DNA from: Bacteroidaceae bacterium
GTDB taxonomy: Bacteria; Bacteroidota; Bacteroidia; Bacteroidales; Bacteroidaceae
Direction: 5' to 3'
Length of the DNA: 50,748 bases
Assembly (NCBI GenBank): GCA_017554605.1
Contig: JAFZIA010000067.1
Coordinates: 1 to 50,748, forward strand
Below the pieces are notes generated by a model that saw only the letters and a program-made list of their open reading frames with translations, made no database searches and was not told where the DNA came from. How positions within the stretch are numbered: position 1 is the stretch's first letter; every line of letters begins with the position of its first letter. Of the stretch, positions 31,510 through 40,290 are shown piece after piece. Both the position numbers and the translations under genes were made by a program.

Positions 31510-31845
31510 ATGTTGATTAAAACATTGTATAACCTGTTTTGTGGTTCAAAGTCACAAGATGGGCGTTCGGATAATGCTTCTCCGGATGTTATCGAAGAAA
31601 AAGAAAGCAAAGTAATTATACCTAAGAAATTCAGAGATGATATTCAGCGACTTATAAGTTATTGTGGAGTCAAGCTAAAAAGCGGAATCTGTATTGAAAT
31701 TGAACTGGGTGAATTGCTAGAGGTTTTGCCAAGAGAACGCCGGAGGAAAGATGCTTACGACAAATTGGTGAAGTTCCTGGCAGATGAGATGAATATTAAA
31801 TTAACGATTAAAAGTAGGAATTATGGCAACAGAAAAAACTATTAA
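31510..31845 (+). CDS. Small basic protein of unknown function
   Basis: 111 aa, not recognised. Starts MLIKTLYNLFCGSKSQDGRS and has a charged core (IIPKKFRDDIQRLISYCGVK, KDAYDKLVKFLADEMNIKLT) that looks mostly helical. Its end overlaps the start of the next, frame-shifted gene by 23 bases in another frame, so the two were probably a coupled pair. It is AT-rich and divergent from the R-M operon, and marks the edge of the island. It may be a phage or mobile-element gene. Confidence 0.5.
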   Translation: MLIKTLYNLFCGSKSQDGRSDNASPDVIEEKESKVIIPKKFRDDIQRLISYCGVKLKSGICIEIELGELLEVLPRERRRKDAYDKLVKFLADEMNIKLTIKSRNYGNRKNY

Positions 31846-32541
31846 AGGAAAGAGAAACCGTTATTACAAAGACGGCTATATCTGGGTTAGTGCAGACGGC
31901 ACAATGGCGGCTGCTAAACTGAAAAACGGCTCTTGGAAATATTTTGATATAAAACAGACGCTAATGAAGAAAAGTATGTAGATACGGGGTATAAGGTGCT
32001 TTACATAAAAAAGGCTGTGTTCACTTGTTTCTGCTATTGTGATGACCCGAATAAAACTCAAATTTGGTATAGAGATGGTAATCCTGCCAATCTGAATTTT
32101 ACTAACCTTGTCGCAAGGTTACCGAGAACATACCATACGTCCGCACCAACATTTAAGCTCATAAATGGACTTACTATTGCAAATGGTGGTGAAGTTCTTA
32201 AGAATGGGGTTAAGGTGCCAATGTGTGATTGTATTGGCGACACAGATACAGATCTTATGCGATGTATTGACCCTTATGTCTCAAATCCAGAAGGACGGGG
32301 TAAGTTATGGATGGACGATTTGATGGCTGCTGCGGGTTATGTTGCCGGTGAGAAATACAACTTTAGTAACCCTGTTATTCTCCACAAAGACAATGACCCT
32401 ATGAATTTTCACAATGATAATCTTGAATATGTAGAGGCTACTGATACTCGATACAAAAAATACCAGAAGAGGGTTGAGGAGTGGAAGCACAAACGTAATG
32501 TGGAACTTATTAAATTAATACCTAACTTTGTCTATGCTTAA
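31823..32541 (+). pseudogene. HNH-type endonuclease-like gene with a frameshift
   Basis: The first 52 codons (MATEKTIKGKRNRYYKDGYI...) stop at 31981; the next frame, open from before 31996, continues NEEKYVDTGYKVLYIKKAVF and runs to 32541. Adding one base to the AAAA at 31951-31954 joins them into one protein of about 239 aa. The C-terminal block NPVILHKDNDPMNFHNDNLE resembles the HNH fold of phage and homing endonucleases (H-x-x-x-D...N). A C-rich part (CFCYCDD) may bind metal. Either a decayed gene or a sequencing error in a homopolymer; a working gene expressed by slippage is less likely. Confidence in the HNH call is moderate. Confidence 0.55.
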
Positions 32542-32611
32542 AATATGGTCGAAAGGGGGTGAATTTATTATTTAACAACGATTTATGTCAATTTTCTGGA
32601 CGGTGTCAAAT

Positions 32612-32695
32612 ACCGTCGCAAAACCGTCGCAAAATATCCGATTTTGCGGCATTTTTAGAGTTAAAATAAGGGTAAATCAACTTATACCGTCGCAA
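32612..32695. repeat. Three copies of ACCGTCGCAA in the island-edge gap
   Basis: ACCGTCGCAA is at 32612-32621, 32623-32632 and 32686-32695, between the HNH-like relic and the terminator of the GGGtGRT gene. No gene is supported here. It may be part of an integration region. Confidence 0.5.
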
Positions 32696-32782
32696 GAAAA
32701 ATCTTGGACTTTGAATGCCGTTTCTGTTAGGGTAGTGGCGTTGATGTTTATAAGTCGATTGCATTGAAAAAGGGAATAAAAA

Positions 32783-32812
32783 AGAGAGTCACCCTAAAAA
32801 GGATAACTCTCT
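32783..32812 (-). terminator. Terminator of the GGGtGRT operon
   Basis: On the minus strand AGAGAGTTATCC and GGGTGACTCTCT form a 12-bp stem with G-U pairs around TTTTTA, followed by TTTTTTATT, 22 bases after the stop. Confidence 0.8.
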
Positions 32813-32833
32813 AATCTATTCTAAATCAAGAAT

Positions 32834-32849
32834 ATTACTTGCTCAATGC
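32834..32849. repeat. 16-bp direct repeat, right copy (possible att)
   Basis: ATTACTTGCTCAATGC covers the last codons and stop of the GGGtGRT gene; the left copy is at 16160-16175. Confidence 0.4.
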
Positions 32850-33845
32850 AGCGGAGATATCAACTGCGATAGCAACGGTAGCACCTACCATGGGGTTGTT
32901 ACCGATACCGAGGAAGCCCATCATCTCAACGTGTGCGGGAACCGAAGAAGAACCTGCGAACTGAGCGTCTGAGTGCATACGGCCCATTGTGTCTGTCATA
33001 CCGTATGAAGCGGGACCTGCAGCCATGTTGTCGGGGTGGAGTGTACGGCCTGTACCACCACCTGAAGCTACTGAGAAGTAGTTCTGGCCTGCGAGTACGC
33101 GCTCCTTCTTGTATGTACCTGCAACGGGGTGCTGGAAGCGTGTGGGGTTGGTTGAGTTACCTGTGATAGATACGTCAACACCCTCTTTCCACATAATGGC
33201 AACACCTTCGCGTACATCGTCGGCACCGTAGCAACGTACCTTGGCGCGGGGACCGTCGCTGTAAGCTACCTCGCGAACAACCTTCAATTCGCCTGTGAAG
33301 TAGTCGAACTCGGTCTGAACGTATGTAAATCCGTTGATACGTGAGATGATCTGAGCTGCGTCCTTACCCAAACCGTTGAGGATACAACGGAGGGGCTCCT
33401 TACGTACCTTGTCTGCCTTTGCTGCAATCTTGATTGCACCCTCGGCTGCTGCGAATGACTCGTGACCTGCAAGGAATGCGAAGCACTTTGTCTCCTCGCG
33501 CAACAGACGTGCTGCAAGGTTACCGTGGCCGATACCTACCTTACGGTCGTCGGCTACTGAACCGGGGATACAGAATGCCTGCAAACCAAGACCGATAGCC
33601 TCGGCTGCGTCAGCTGCGTTCTTGCAACCCTTCTTCAATGCGATAGCTGCACCTACTACGTATGCCCACTTTGCGTTCTCGAAACAGATGGGCTGTGTCT
33701 CCTCACAAATCTTGTAAGGGTCGATGCCGTACTGCTCGCAAATCTCGTTAGCCTCTTCGATGCTGGCGATACCGTTCTCGTTCAAAACAGCAAGGATCTG
33801 CTTGATACGACGGTCTTGACTTTCAAATTTAACTGGTCTTATCAT
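32835..33845 (-). CDS. GGGtGRT family protein
   Basis: 336 aa, full length for the family (PF14057), named for its motif, seen here as ASGGGTGRTLHPDN (about 265-278), followed by GMTDTMGRMHSDAQFAGSSS. Other conserved blocks: CFENAKWAYVVGAAIALKKG, IPGSVADDRKVGIGHGNLAA, EGVDVSITGNSTNPTRF. No biochemical function is known to me. Several conserved Cys residues (CEQYGIDPYKICEETQPIC, C-terminal half KVRCYG) could ligate a cluster, fitting the NifU-like scaffold encoded 12 bases upstream. Strong, conservative codon use suggests high expression. Cytoplasmic; no signal peptide. Confidence 0.92.
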   Translation of the reverse strand: MIRPVKFESQDRRIKQILAVLNENGIASIEEANEICEQYGIDPYKICEETQPICFENAKWAYVVGAAIALKKGCKNAADAAEAIGLGLQAFCIPGSVADDRKVGIGHGNLAARLLREETKCFAFLAGHESFAAAEGAIKIAAKADKVRKEPLRCILNGLGKDAAQIISRINGFTYVQTEFDYFTGELKVVREVAYSDGPRAKVRCYGADDVREGVAIMWKEGVDVSITGNSTNPTRFQHPVAGTYKKERVLAGQNYFSVASGGGTGRTLHPDNMAAGPASYGMTDTMGRMHSDAQFAGSSSVPAHVEMMGFLGIGNNPMVGATVAIAVDISAALSK

Positions 33846-33857
33846 AGCTTGTCCTCC

Positions 33858-34559
33858 TTATTCTTTACGTGGGTCGATATACTTAACTGCACCTGCCTCC
33901 TCAGAGAAGCGACCGTATGTCTTGGTGAGCTTCTTCACTGCCTCGTTGGCATCTGTGCCTTTCTTAATCTCTTCCATCAACTGGCCCAAGTTTACGAACT
34001 CGTAACCGCAAATCTCGTCGTTCTTGTCGAGTGCGAGGCGTGTGATGTAACCCTCGGCCATCTCAAGGTAACGGGGACCCTTGGCGAGTGTGCCGTAAAG
34101 TGTACCTGTCTGGCTGCGAAGACCCTTGCCGAGGTCCTCGAGGCCTGCGCCTACGATAAGTCCGCCCTCTGAGAAAGCCGACTGGCTGCGACCGTAAACG
34201 ATCTGCAGGAATAACTCGCGCATTGCTGTGTTGATAGCATCGCATACAAGGTCGGTGTTGAGAGCCTCGAGAATTGTCTTACCAGGGAGAATCTCCGATG
34301 CCATAGCAGCAGAGTGTGTCATACCCGAGCAACCGATTGTCTCTACAAGTGCCTCCTGGATAACGCCGTTCTTGACGTTGAGAGAGAGCTTACAAGCACC
34401 CTGCTGGGGAGCGCACCAACCAATACCGTGTGTAAAGCCTGAAATGTCTGCAATCTCCTTGGCCTTTACCCATTTGCCCTCCTCGGGAATAGGTGCGGGA
34501 CCGTGATTGGGACCTTTTTTCACTACACACATGTTTTCTACTTCGTGTGAATAAACCAT
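33858..34559 (-). CDS. NifU/IscU-like iron-sulfur scaffold homologue
   Basis: 233 aa. The segment GWCAPQQGACKLSLNVKNGV...ALVETIGCSGMTHSAAMASE...ILPGKTILEALNTDLVCDAI keeps the NifU_N layout, with Cys at the places of the cluster-ligating residues (C in GWCAPQQGAC, C in IGCSGMT, C in LVCDA). The C-terminal 100 residues are not NifU-like. It always seems to accompany a GGGtGRT gene, with which it forms an operon here (12 bases). It may load an Fe-S cluster into that protein (inference). Preceded by a -7 box at 34605-34612. Confidence 0.85.
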   Translation of the reverse strand: MVYSHEVENMCVVKKGPNHGPAPIPEEGKWVKAKEIADISGFTHGIGWCAPQQGACKLSLNVKNGVIQEALVETIGCSGMTHSAAMASEILPGKTILEALNTDLVCDAINTAMRELFLQIVYGRSQSAFSEGGLIVGAGLEDLGKGLRSQTGTLYGTLAKGPRYLEMAEGYITRLALDKNDEICGYEFVNLGQLMEEIKKGTDANEAVKKLTKTYGRFSEEAGAVKYIDPRKE

Positions 34560-34604
34560 AATTGTATGTTTTAGTTGTGAAACTGGTTTTGTGTTTTCAA
34601 TTCG

Positions 34605-34612
34605 CGAAGATA
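34605..34612 (-). promoter_or_regulatory. -7 box of NifU-like/GGGtGRT operon
   Basis: Minus strand TATCTTCG, 45 bases before the NifU-like ATG. Confidence 0.5.
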
Positions 34613-34739
34613 TAAATTTTTATTTTTATTTTCAAAGGATATGGACGAAATAAATGCGTGCATTTTAAATTTATGCTAAAATTTCATTTTCCTGCGCTCT
34701 TTATTATTATATTATGTATGTCGTTTGGTTTTTTGTTGC

Positions 34740-34747
34740 TATCTTTG
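34740..34747 (+). promoter_or_regulatory. -7 box of NigD-like/smpB operon
   Basis: TATCTTTG on the plus strand, 110 bases before the lipoprotein ATG. Between the divergent starts (34560-34857) nothing else is evident. Confidence 0.5.
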
Positions 34748-34857
34748 CAAATACCTGCGAAGTTACACTGCACTCGCTGTGACGTGTGGACGTGCGCTTG
34801 TGCCGTGCGGTTTTTCTTTGCCGGGATATTAATGTAGATTAAATAAATTTTAGCAGT

Positions 34858-35580
34858 ATGAAAAGGATATTGTCTGTTTTTTCTGTTGTAGCAGCAGTGC
34901 TGGCTATGATGTGTACAGCATCGTGTGACGAGGCTACAAACTATACAAAAGGTTATCGGGACGGAATTTATAAGGTGTGGGGACACACTGTGACTCCCGA
35001 GTTGGAAGATACGTCGTACGTTGTGGGTGATGTCAGCAGTTATGGACTCAAGAATGGCGACCGTGCATTGCTACGTGTGAAATATTTTATCGACAATGTT
35101 TTTGGTCCTTCAAAGGCAAAATGGGAGGTTGAAAAGGTTTATGAGGTTATTGAGCCCCGTGCCATTACTGCGGGCGACGATATTGCCGAGGGCGACTACC
35201 GGTCGTGCATATTGGGTCTTGCCAATCTTCTCTACTATGGTCCTGCTTGGGCTTGGGACGGATTGCAGAACATTAACATAGCATACGAATGTGACGGCAC
35301 GGAGCCCGAGTTCCGTATGGTTGCACCCCAGGCGAATGGCGACACCCTGTGTCTCTCGCTCGTGTCGCGCATAAACAGCGGCGACGAACGCTATGTCAAG
35401 CTCCTCTCTTTCGACCTGAACAGTGCCTATCCCTTGCTCGGCAGCGAGGAGAGAAATGCGATAAGCCGATACGACAGCATTTATACAAAGATTAAGCTGC
35501 GTTGGTACGATCCTGACGAGGAGGCACCCGTCGATGCAGACATCATTGGCGGCAAGCTTAAGAATCCGTTCAAGGACTGA
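34858..35580 (+). CDS. NigD-like lipoprotein
   Basis: 240 aa. Lipoprotein signal MKRILSVFSVVAAVLAMMCT with lipobox TASC (Cys23). The mature part is beta-rich, with a first barrel-like domain (GDRALLRVKYFIDNVFG...WEVEKVYEVIEPRAIT) and a second sandwich domain (LQNINIAYECDGTEPEFRMV, DTLCLSLVSRINSGDERYVK). Length and two-domain layout match the NigD-like lipoproteins of Bacteroidota, named from a bacteriocin locus but of unproven function. It is 39 bases before smpB and may share its transcript. Confidence 0.6.
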   Translation: MKRILSVFSVVAAVLAMMCTASCDEATNYTKGYRDGIYKVWGHTVTPELEDTSYVVGDVSSYGLKNGDRALLRVKYFIDNVFGPSKAKWEVEKVYEVIEPRAITAGDDIAEGDYRSCILGLANLLYYGPAWAWDGLQNINIAYECDGTEPEFRMVAPQANGDTLCLSLVSRINSGDERYVKLLSFDLNSAYPLLGSEERNAISRYDSIYTKIKLRWYDPDEEAPVDADIIGGKLKNPFKD

Positions 35581-35619
35581 GTGGAAACTACAGCGTTCCT
35601 TTCACTAACAATCAATTAG

Positions 35620-36081
35620 ATGGAAAAGAGAAAATCAAACGTAAATATAAAGAACAAACGCGCGACGTTCGATTATATAATAAGCGACACCTACACTGCG
35701 GGAATGGTGCTCACGGGTACCGAGATTAAGTCGATTCGTGAGTCGCGTGCGAGCCTTGTGGATACCTACTGCACATTCATAAACAACGAGCTGTGGGTAA
35801 AGAATATGCACGTTGCCGAGTATTTCTACGGCTCGTACAACAACCACTCCACACGTCGCGACCGCAAACTGCTGCTTGAGCGCAAGGAGCTGCGCAAGCT
35901 GATGCAGATAGCAAAAGTGCCTGGCTTTACGATTGTGCCGGTGCGCCTGTTCATCAACGAGCGGGGGCTTGCGAAACTGGTCATCGGCGTTGCGCGAGGC
36001 AAGCGTGAATACGACAAGCGCGAGAGCCTCAAGGAACGCGACGACAAACGGGAGATGGACCGTATAAGAAGAGCGTACTGA
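35620..36081 (+). CDS. smpB: SsrA-binding protein SmpB
   Basis: 153 aa, usual length. Binds tmRNA and delivers it to stalled ribosomes for trans-translation. Family blocks: [60 protein letters not shown], and the basic C-terminal tail [20 protein letters not shown] that inserts in the mRNA channel. Second gene after the NigD-like lipoprotein. The tmRNA gene itself is not in this window. Confidence 0.97.
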   Translation: MEKRKSNVNIKNKRATFDYIISDTYTAGMVLTGTEIKSIRESRASLVDTYCTFINNELWVKNMHVAEYFYGSYNNHSTRRDRKLLLERKELRKLMQIAKVPGFTIVPVRLFINERGLAKLVIGVARGKREYDKRESLKERDDKREMDRIRRAY

Positions 36082-36152
36082 TGCAAGATGAAAGGTGCGG
36101 GAGGGTGGGAGGCTGCTGCTCGCCCTTTGTTTGTTGTATACAATGGAGTTGC

Positions 36153-36188
36153 GGTGCGTACGGCATTATGATGCTGTTTCGGCGCACC
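36153..36188 (+). promoter_or_regulatory. Nested hairpin between smpB and metH
   Basis: GGTGCG (36153-36158) pairs with CGCACC (36183-36188) around an inner GCAT/ATGC stem. There is no T-run. It may end the smpB transcript or be a leader structure of metH; no known riboswitch core is recognised. Confidence 0.3.
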
Positions 36189-36220
36189 ATTTGTGTTAAG
36201 AAGAAAAAGCATAATAGATA

Positions 36221-38995
36221 ATGGATATAAGAGAAGCTTTAAAGAACAGGATACTTGTGCTCGATGGTGCAATGGGTACAATGATACAGAAATACTCACT
36301 CACCGAGGAGGACTTCCGAGGCGAGAGATTCGCTTCGCACCCCGTGCCACTTAAAGGAAATAATGATATTCTTGTGCTCACCCGTCCCGACATCATACAG
36401 GAGGTACACGAGAAATATCTTATTGCAGGAGCAGACATCATAGAGACAAGCACATTCAATGCAAATGCAATATCGCAGGCCGAGTATGGCTGCGAGGCGC
36501 TGTGCGACGAACTCAACCGCAAGGCCGTGGAACTGGCACGTACGGTGGCCGACAAATATTCGACCAAGGAAAAACCCCGATACGTGGTAGCATCGGTGGG
36601 CCCCACGAGCCGCACCTGCTCCATAAGCCCCGATGTGGAGAATCCAGCATTGCGCAACCTTACGTTTGACGAGCTCAAGGAGGCATACATCGGGCAGATG
36701 ACAGCGCTCATTGAGAGTGGGGTGGATGCGCTCCTGTGCGAGACGATATTTGACACGCTCAATGCGAAGGCGGCGCTCTACGCGGCTGGCGAGGCTATGA
36801 AAATCTGCGGAAAGGAAGTGCCCGTAATGCTCTCCCTTACCGTTGCCGATGCTGCCGGACGCACCCTCTCGGGACAGACGATAGAGGCATTCATCGCATC
36901 TGTGATGAGCCCCAATATCCTGTCGGTGGGATTGAACTGCTCGTTCGGCGCAGAGCAGATGAAGCCTTTCATAAAGCGCATATCCGATATTGCGCCGTTC
37001 TATGTGAGTGCCTATCCCAATGCCGGTCTTCCCAATGCGCTGGGCGGTTACGACCAGACTCCCGCGCAGATGGCCGAGTGTGTTAAGGAATATATCGACG
37101 AAGGACTTGTGAATATAATAGGTGGCTGCTGCGGAACAACAAACGAATATATAGCCGAGTTCCCGCGCCTTGTCGAGGGACGTACACCGCGCCGTCCAGT
37201 CGCTTATCCTGCCGACCTGTGGCTCTCGGGCTTGGAGCGTCTTGTTGTCAACCGTTCTATGAATTTCATAAACATAGGAGAGCGTTGCAACGTGGCCGGC
37301 TCGCGCAAGTTCCTGCGCCTGATAAATGAGAAGAAATATACCGAGGCGCTCAAGATTGCGCGTGCGCAGGTTGAGGACGGTGCGCAGATACTTGATATAA
37401 ATATGGACGACGGACTCCTTGAGACAAAGGAGGAGATGGTGAACTTCCTTAATCTGCTGGGCAGCGAGCCCGAGATTGCGCGTGTTCCCGTGATGGTCGA
37501 CTCCTCTGATTGGGGGGTTATACGTGCAGGACTAAAGTGTTTGCAGGGTAGGGCCATCGTAAATTCAATATCGCTGAAAGAGGGCGAGGAGGTATTCCTC
37601 CAGCGTGCAGCCGAGGCCCAGCGTCTGGGTGCTGCGGTTGTTGTAATGGCATTTGACGAGGAGGGTCAGGCTACTACCTTTGAGCGCAAGATTGAGGTGT
37701 GCCAAAGAGCGTATACACTGCTAACAGGGAAACTCGGATACCGTCCCTGTGAGATAATCTTCGACCCCAATATCCTTGCAGTTGCAACGGGTATCGAGGA
37801 GCACGCGGCCTACGGAGTGGATTTTATTCGCGCCTGTCGATGGATAAGCGAGAACCTCAAGGGAACACACATAAGCGGCGGAGTGAGCAATCTCTCATTC
37901 TCGTTCCGTGGAAATAATTATGTACGCGAGGCATTGCACGCGGTGTTCCTCTACCACGCAATTGAGGCTGGAATGGATATGGGAATAGTTAATCCGCAGA
38001 CATCGGTGCAGTACGAGGATATTCCCCTCGAGCTGCGCGGTGTAATGGAAGATGTAATCCTCAATCGTCGCGCTGATGCAACGGAGCGCCTAATTGCCAT
38101 TGCCGGGCAACTGAAAGATAAGGACACGCAGACGGCGCATCACAGCGACGAGTCGTGGCGCGAGGGGACAGTTGAGGAACGCCTGAAAAATGCGCTGCTC
38201 AAGGGCATAGACGATTGGTTGCAGCACGACCTTGCTGAGGCGGTAGAGAAATACTCGACAGCTGTTGGCGTGATTAGTGGCCCGCTTATGGACGGAATGG
38301 GCTACGTGGGTGAACTTTTCGGAGCGGGAAAACTGTTTCTTCCCCAGGTGGTAAAGACTGCACGTACAATGAAGCAGGCTGTATCCATTCTGCAACCGTT
38401 AATAGAACAGCAGAACAGCGAGCGTAGCGCGTCGGCCGGAAAAATACTCATAGCAACAGTAAAGGGCGACGTGCACGACATTGGCAAGAATATCGCTGGA
38501 GTGGTGATGGGTTGCAACGGATACGAGATAATAGACCTTGGGGTGATGGTGCCCCCCGAAAAGATAGTACTCGAGGCAAAAGAGAACTGTGTGGATATTG
38601 TTATCCTGAGCGGACTCATAACTCCCTCGCTCGACGAGATGGTAACCGTGGCGCAGTCGCTCAAGGCGGCTGGAATAAGCATTCCTTTGCTCATAGCAGG
38701 AGCAACGACAAGCCCTATGCACACTGCGCTCAAGATTGCGCCAGTGTACGATGGAGTGGTAGTGCACGTTAAGGACGTGTCGCAGAATGTTCTTGTAGCT
38801 GCTGAGCTACTGAATGGTGCGGCACGGCGCGATGCCTTTATAGCTTCGGTGCGTGAGCAACAACAGCAACTACGCAACCAGGCGGCACAGCGCACGCAAC
38901 AGCAGTTGCGAAGCCTCGATGAGGCGCGCAGCAACAAGCTAAACTTGTTCGACGCTCCTCACGCCGATGGTTGCAGTTGCGGACATTGTAAGTAA
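36221..38995 (+). CDS. metH: Cobalamin-dependent methionine synthase lacking the reactivation domain
   Basis: 924 aa; the E. coli enzyme is about 1227. Transfers methyl from methyl-tetrahydrofolate to homocysteine through methylcobalamin. Domains: homocysteine/zinc (1-310) with ligands in GLNCSFGAEQM and IIGGCCGTTNEY; pterin-binding (about 330-610; FINIGERCNVAGSRKFLRLI, ILDINMDDGLL); cobalamin cap (about 650-735); B12-binding with the axial-His motif DVHDIGKNI (about 749) and GLITPSLDEM. It ends in a Gln-rich linker and then DAPHADGCSCGHCK, exactly where the AdoMet-binding reactivation domain should start. That domain is not encoded in the 430 bases after it. Either a separate gene elsewhere or a different reducing partner must reactivate it. 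Confidence 0.95.
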   Translation: MDIREALKNRILVLDGAMGTMIQKYSLTEEDFRGERFASHPVPLKGNNDILVLTRPDIIQEVHEKYLIAGADIIETSTFNANAISQAEYGCEALCDELNRKAVELARTVADKYSTKEKPRYVVASVGPTSRTCSISPDVENPALRNLTFDELKEAYIGQMTALIESGVDALLCETIFDTLNAKAALYAAGEAMKICGKEVPVMLSLTVADAAGRTLSGQTIEAFIASVMSPNILSVGLNCSFGAEQMKPFIKRISDIAPFYVSAYPNAGLPNALGGYDQTPAQMAECVKEYIDEGLVNIIGGCCGTTNEYIAEFPRLVEGRTPRRPVAYPADLWLSGLERLVVNRSMNFINIGERCNVAGSRKFLRLINEKKYTEALKIARAQVEDGAQILDINMDDGLLETKEEMVNFLNLLGSEPEIARVPVMVDSSDWGVIRAGLKCLQGRAIVNSISLKEGEEVFLQRAAEAQRLGAAVVVMAFDEEGQATTFERKIEVCQRAYTLLTGKLGYRPCEIIFDPNILAVATGIEEHAAYGVDFIRACRWISENLKGTHISGGVSNLSFSFRGNNYVREALHAVFLYHAIEAGMDMGIVNPQTSVQYEDIPLELRGVMEDVILNRRADATERLIAIAGQLKDKDTQTAHHSDESWREGTVEERLKNALLKGIDDWLQHDLAEAVEKYSTAVGVISGPLMDGMGYVGELFGAGKLFLPQVVKTARTMKQAVSILQPLIEQQNSERSASAGKILIATVKGDVHDIGKNIAGVVMGCNGYEIIDLGVMVPPEKIVLEAKENCVDIVILSGLITPSLDEMVTVAQSLKAAGISIPLLIAGATTSPMHTALKIAPVYDGVVVHVKDVSQNVLVAAELLNGAARRDAFIASVREQQQQLRNQAAQRTQQQLRSLDEARSNKLNLFDAPHADGCSCGHCK

Positions 38996-39432
38996 AAGAG
39001 GGGCAGGGTGCGTAGATTAAGGATAATGCAAGTGTGAAAAATAATGAAGCATACGTTTTTTTTGATATGAAGAACGGCAGAATGACCTGTGTGTATAAGA
39101 AAATAAGAAAATATTTTTAGAAATTTAATAAACTTCTTAATCTGCTTCTAATAATTTTTGTAATTTTGCAAAAGTTTTTGTGAGGTTGCTAAAAACTTTA
39201 GCAACAATATAGCAGTTGACCCAAATATCATTTGTCATTTTTCGGGCAAGCCCTCAACAACACGTCTGAGCAAAGCGAAGTATCTCTTTTTTTACGTGAT
39301 TTTGAGATCCTTCACTTCCGTTCAGGATGACAAGTCCGCGAAGAAAGTGAGCTGCGGGTCAACATCTATATTATTACCAAAACTTTTTTTAGAAAATTAA
39401 ACAGCTTCTGAATATTAAGAAAATAAACAGTT
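38996..39432 (+). other. Intergenic region with promoter-like box and dispersed repeat
   Basis: No gene is supported in these 437 bases. At 39161-39168 TAATTTTG is a -7-like box after a variant of the AAATTTAAACAGCTTCTTAA element. A second copy of the element (39354-39409, TATTATTACCAAAACTTTTT then AGAAAATTAAACAGCTTCTG) lies just before the DedA gene. Either could start its transcript. GTGAAAAATAATG (39035-39047) resembles the paired motif before fucI. Confidence 0.5.
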
Positions 39433-40074
39433 ATGGAATCAGTTGCATTTATACAGTGGTGTCTCGACCACCTGAACTATTGGACTATTACGTTGCTGAT
39501 GGCGATTGAAAGCTCGTTCATTCCCTTCCCGTCGGAGGTGGTTGTTCCCCCTGCGGCATATAAATCGGCAGTATCCAACGAGATGAATGTCTTTCTTGTG
39601 GTGCTCTTTGCTACCATAGGAGCAAACATCGGTGCGCTCGTAAACTACTACCTTGCAAAGTGGTTGGGTCGTCCCATCATATATAAGTTTGCGAACAGCC
39701 GCATAGGCCATATGTGTCTTATCGACGAGGCCAAGGTACAGAAGGCCGAGCAATATTTCGAGGAACGCGGAGCGCTCTCTACATTCATCGGCCGACTTAT
39801 TCCCGCCGTGCGCCAGCTCATTTCCATTCCCGCGGGACTCGCGCGTATGAAGCTTGGTACATTCCTGCTTTACACCACTCTTGGTGCCGGAATCTGGAAT
39901 GCCATTCTTGTTGCGATAGGCTACTACCTTTCTACCGTTCCCGGCATCGAGACCGAGGAGCAGTTGCTTGCAAAGGTTACTGAGTATAGCCACGAGCTGG
40001 GATATTTCTTCATTGCGGTAGGCGCGTTCATTGTGGCTTATCTTGTGTATCAGGGTATGCGCAAAGGAAAATGA
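39433..40074 (+). CDS. DedA family membrane protein
   Basis: 213 aa, integral inner-membrane protein of the DedA/VTT (SNARE-associated) family, now linked to lipid-carrier flipping in the envelope. Family signatures: ESSFIPFPSEVVVPPAAYKS (N-terminal re-entrant loop) and FIGRLIPAVRQLISIPAGLA with the conserved Arg pair, followed by GAGIWNAILVAIGYYL. About five hydrophobic spans. ATG 39433 directly precedes the first amphipathic helix. Monocistronic, ended by a strong hairpin. Confidence 0.93.
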   Translation: MESVAFIQWCLDHLNYWTITLLMAIESSFIPFPSEVVVPPAAYKSAVSNEMNVFLVVLFATIGANIGALVNYYLAKWLGRPIIYKFANSRIGHMCLIDEAKVQKAEQYFEERGALSTFIGRLIPAVRQLISIPAGLARMKLGTFLLYTTLGAGIWNAILVAIGYYLSTVPGIETEEQLLAKVTEYSHELGYFFIAVGAFIVAYLVYQGMRKGK

Positions 40075-40082
40075 TTGACGGC

Positions 40083-40126
40083 ATAAATGTTTGAAGGGGG
40101 CAACAAAGCCCCCTTCAAACATTTAT
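40083..40126 (+). terminator. Terminator after DedA gene
   Basis: AAATGTTTGAAGGGGGC and its exact complement arm GCCCCCTTCAAACATTT are separated by AACAAA, an uninterrupted 17-bp (extended 19-bp) stem starting 9 bases after the stop. Confidence 0.85.
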
Positions 40127-40230
40127 ATGGAAACAGCCGGCGGTGCTTATACGCAGCTCCAGTGGCTGCCCCTCGGCCGGTAAATGATAATTTTTCGCAT
40201 AAAAAAGCAACAAGTAACGAATTTATTTAC

Positions 40231-40238
40231 TATCTTCG
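40231..40238 (+). promoter_or_regulatory. -7 box of fba
   Basis: TATCTTCG, 52 bases before the ATG of the aldolase. Confidence 0.5.
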
Positions 40239-40290
40239 CAACACTTATTGAAGATAATTAATTCTTTTTTTACTTTTAAAAGTATAAATT

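Noticed and set aside
32585-32767. 60-codon frame in the gap before the GGGtGRT terminator
   Set aside because: It is only translation of the ACCGTCGCAA repeats, with no family match and no promoter.
36082-36220. Cobalamin or SAM-type riboswitch before metH
   Set aside because: The 139-base gap is too short and lacks the B12-box or SAM-core patterns; only a simple nested hairpin is present.
36196-38937. Several long minus-strand frames opposite metH
   Set aside because: They are Ser/Arg/Cys-rich antisense shadows of a clear MetH; no start signals or families.
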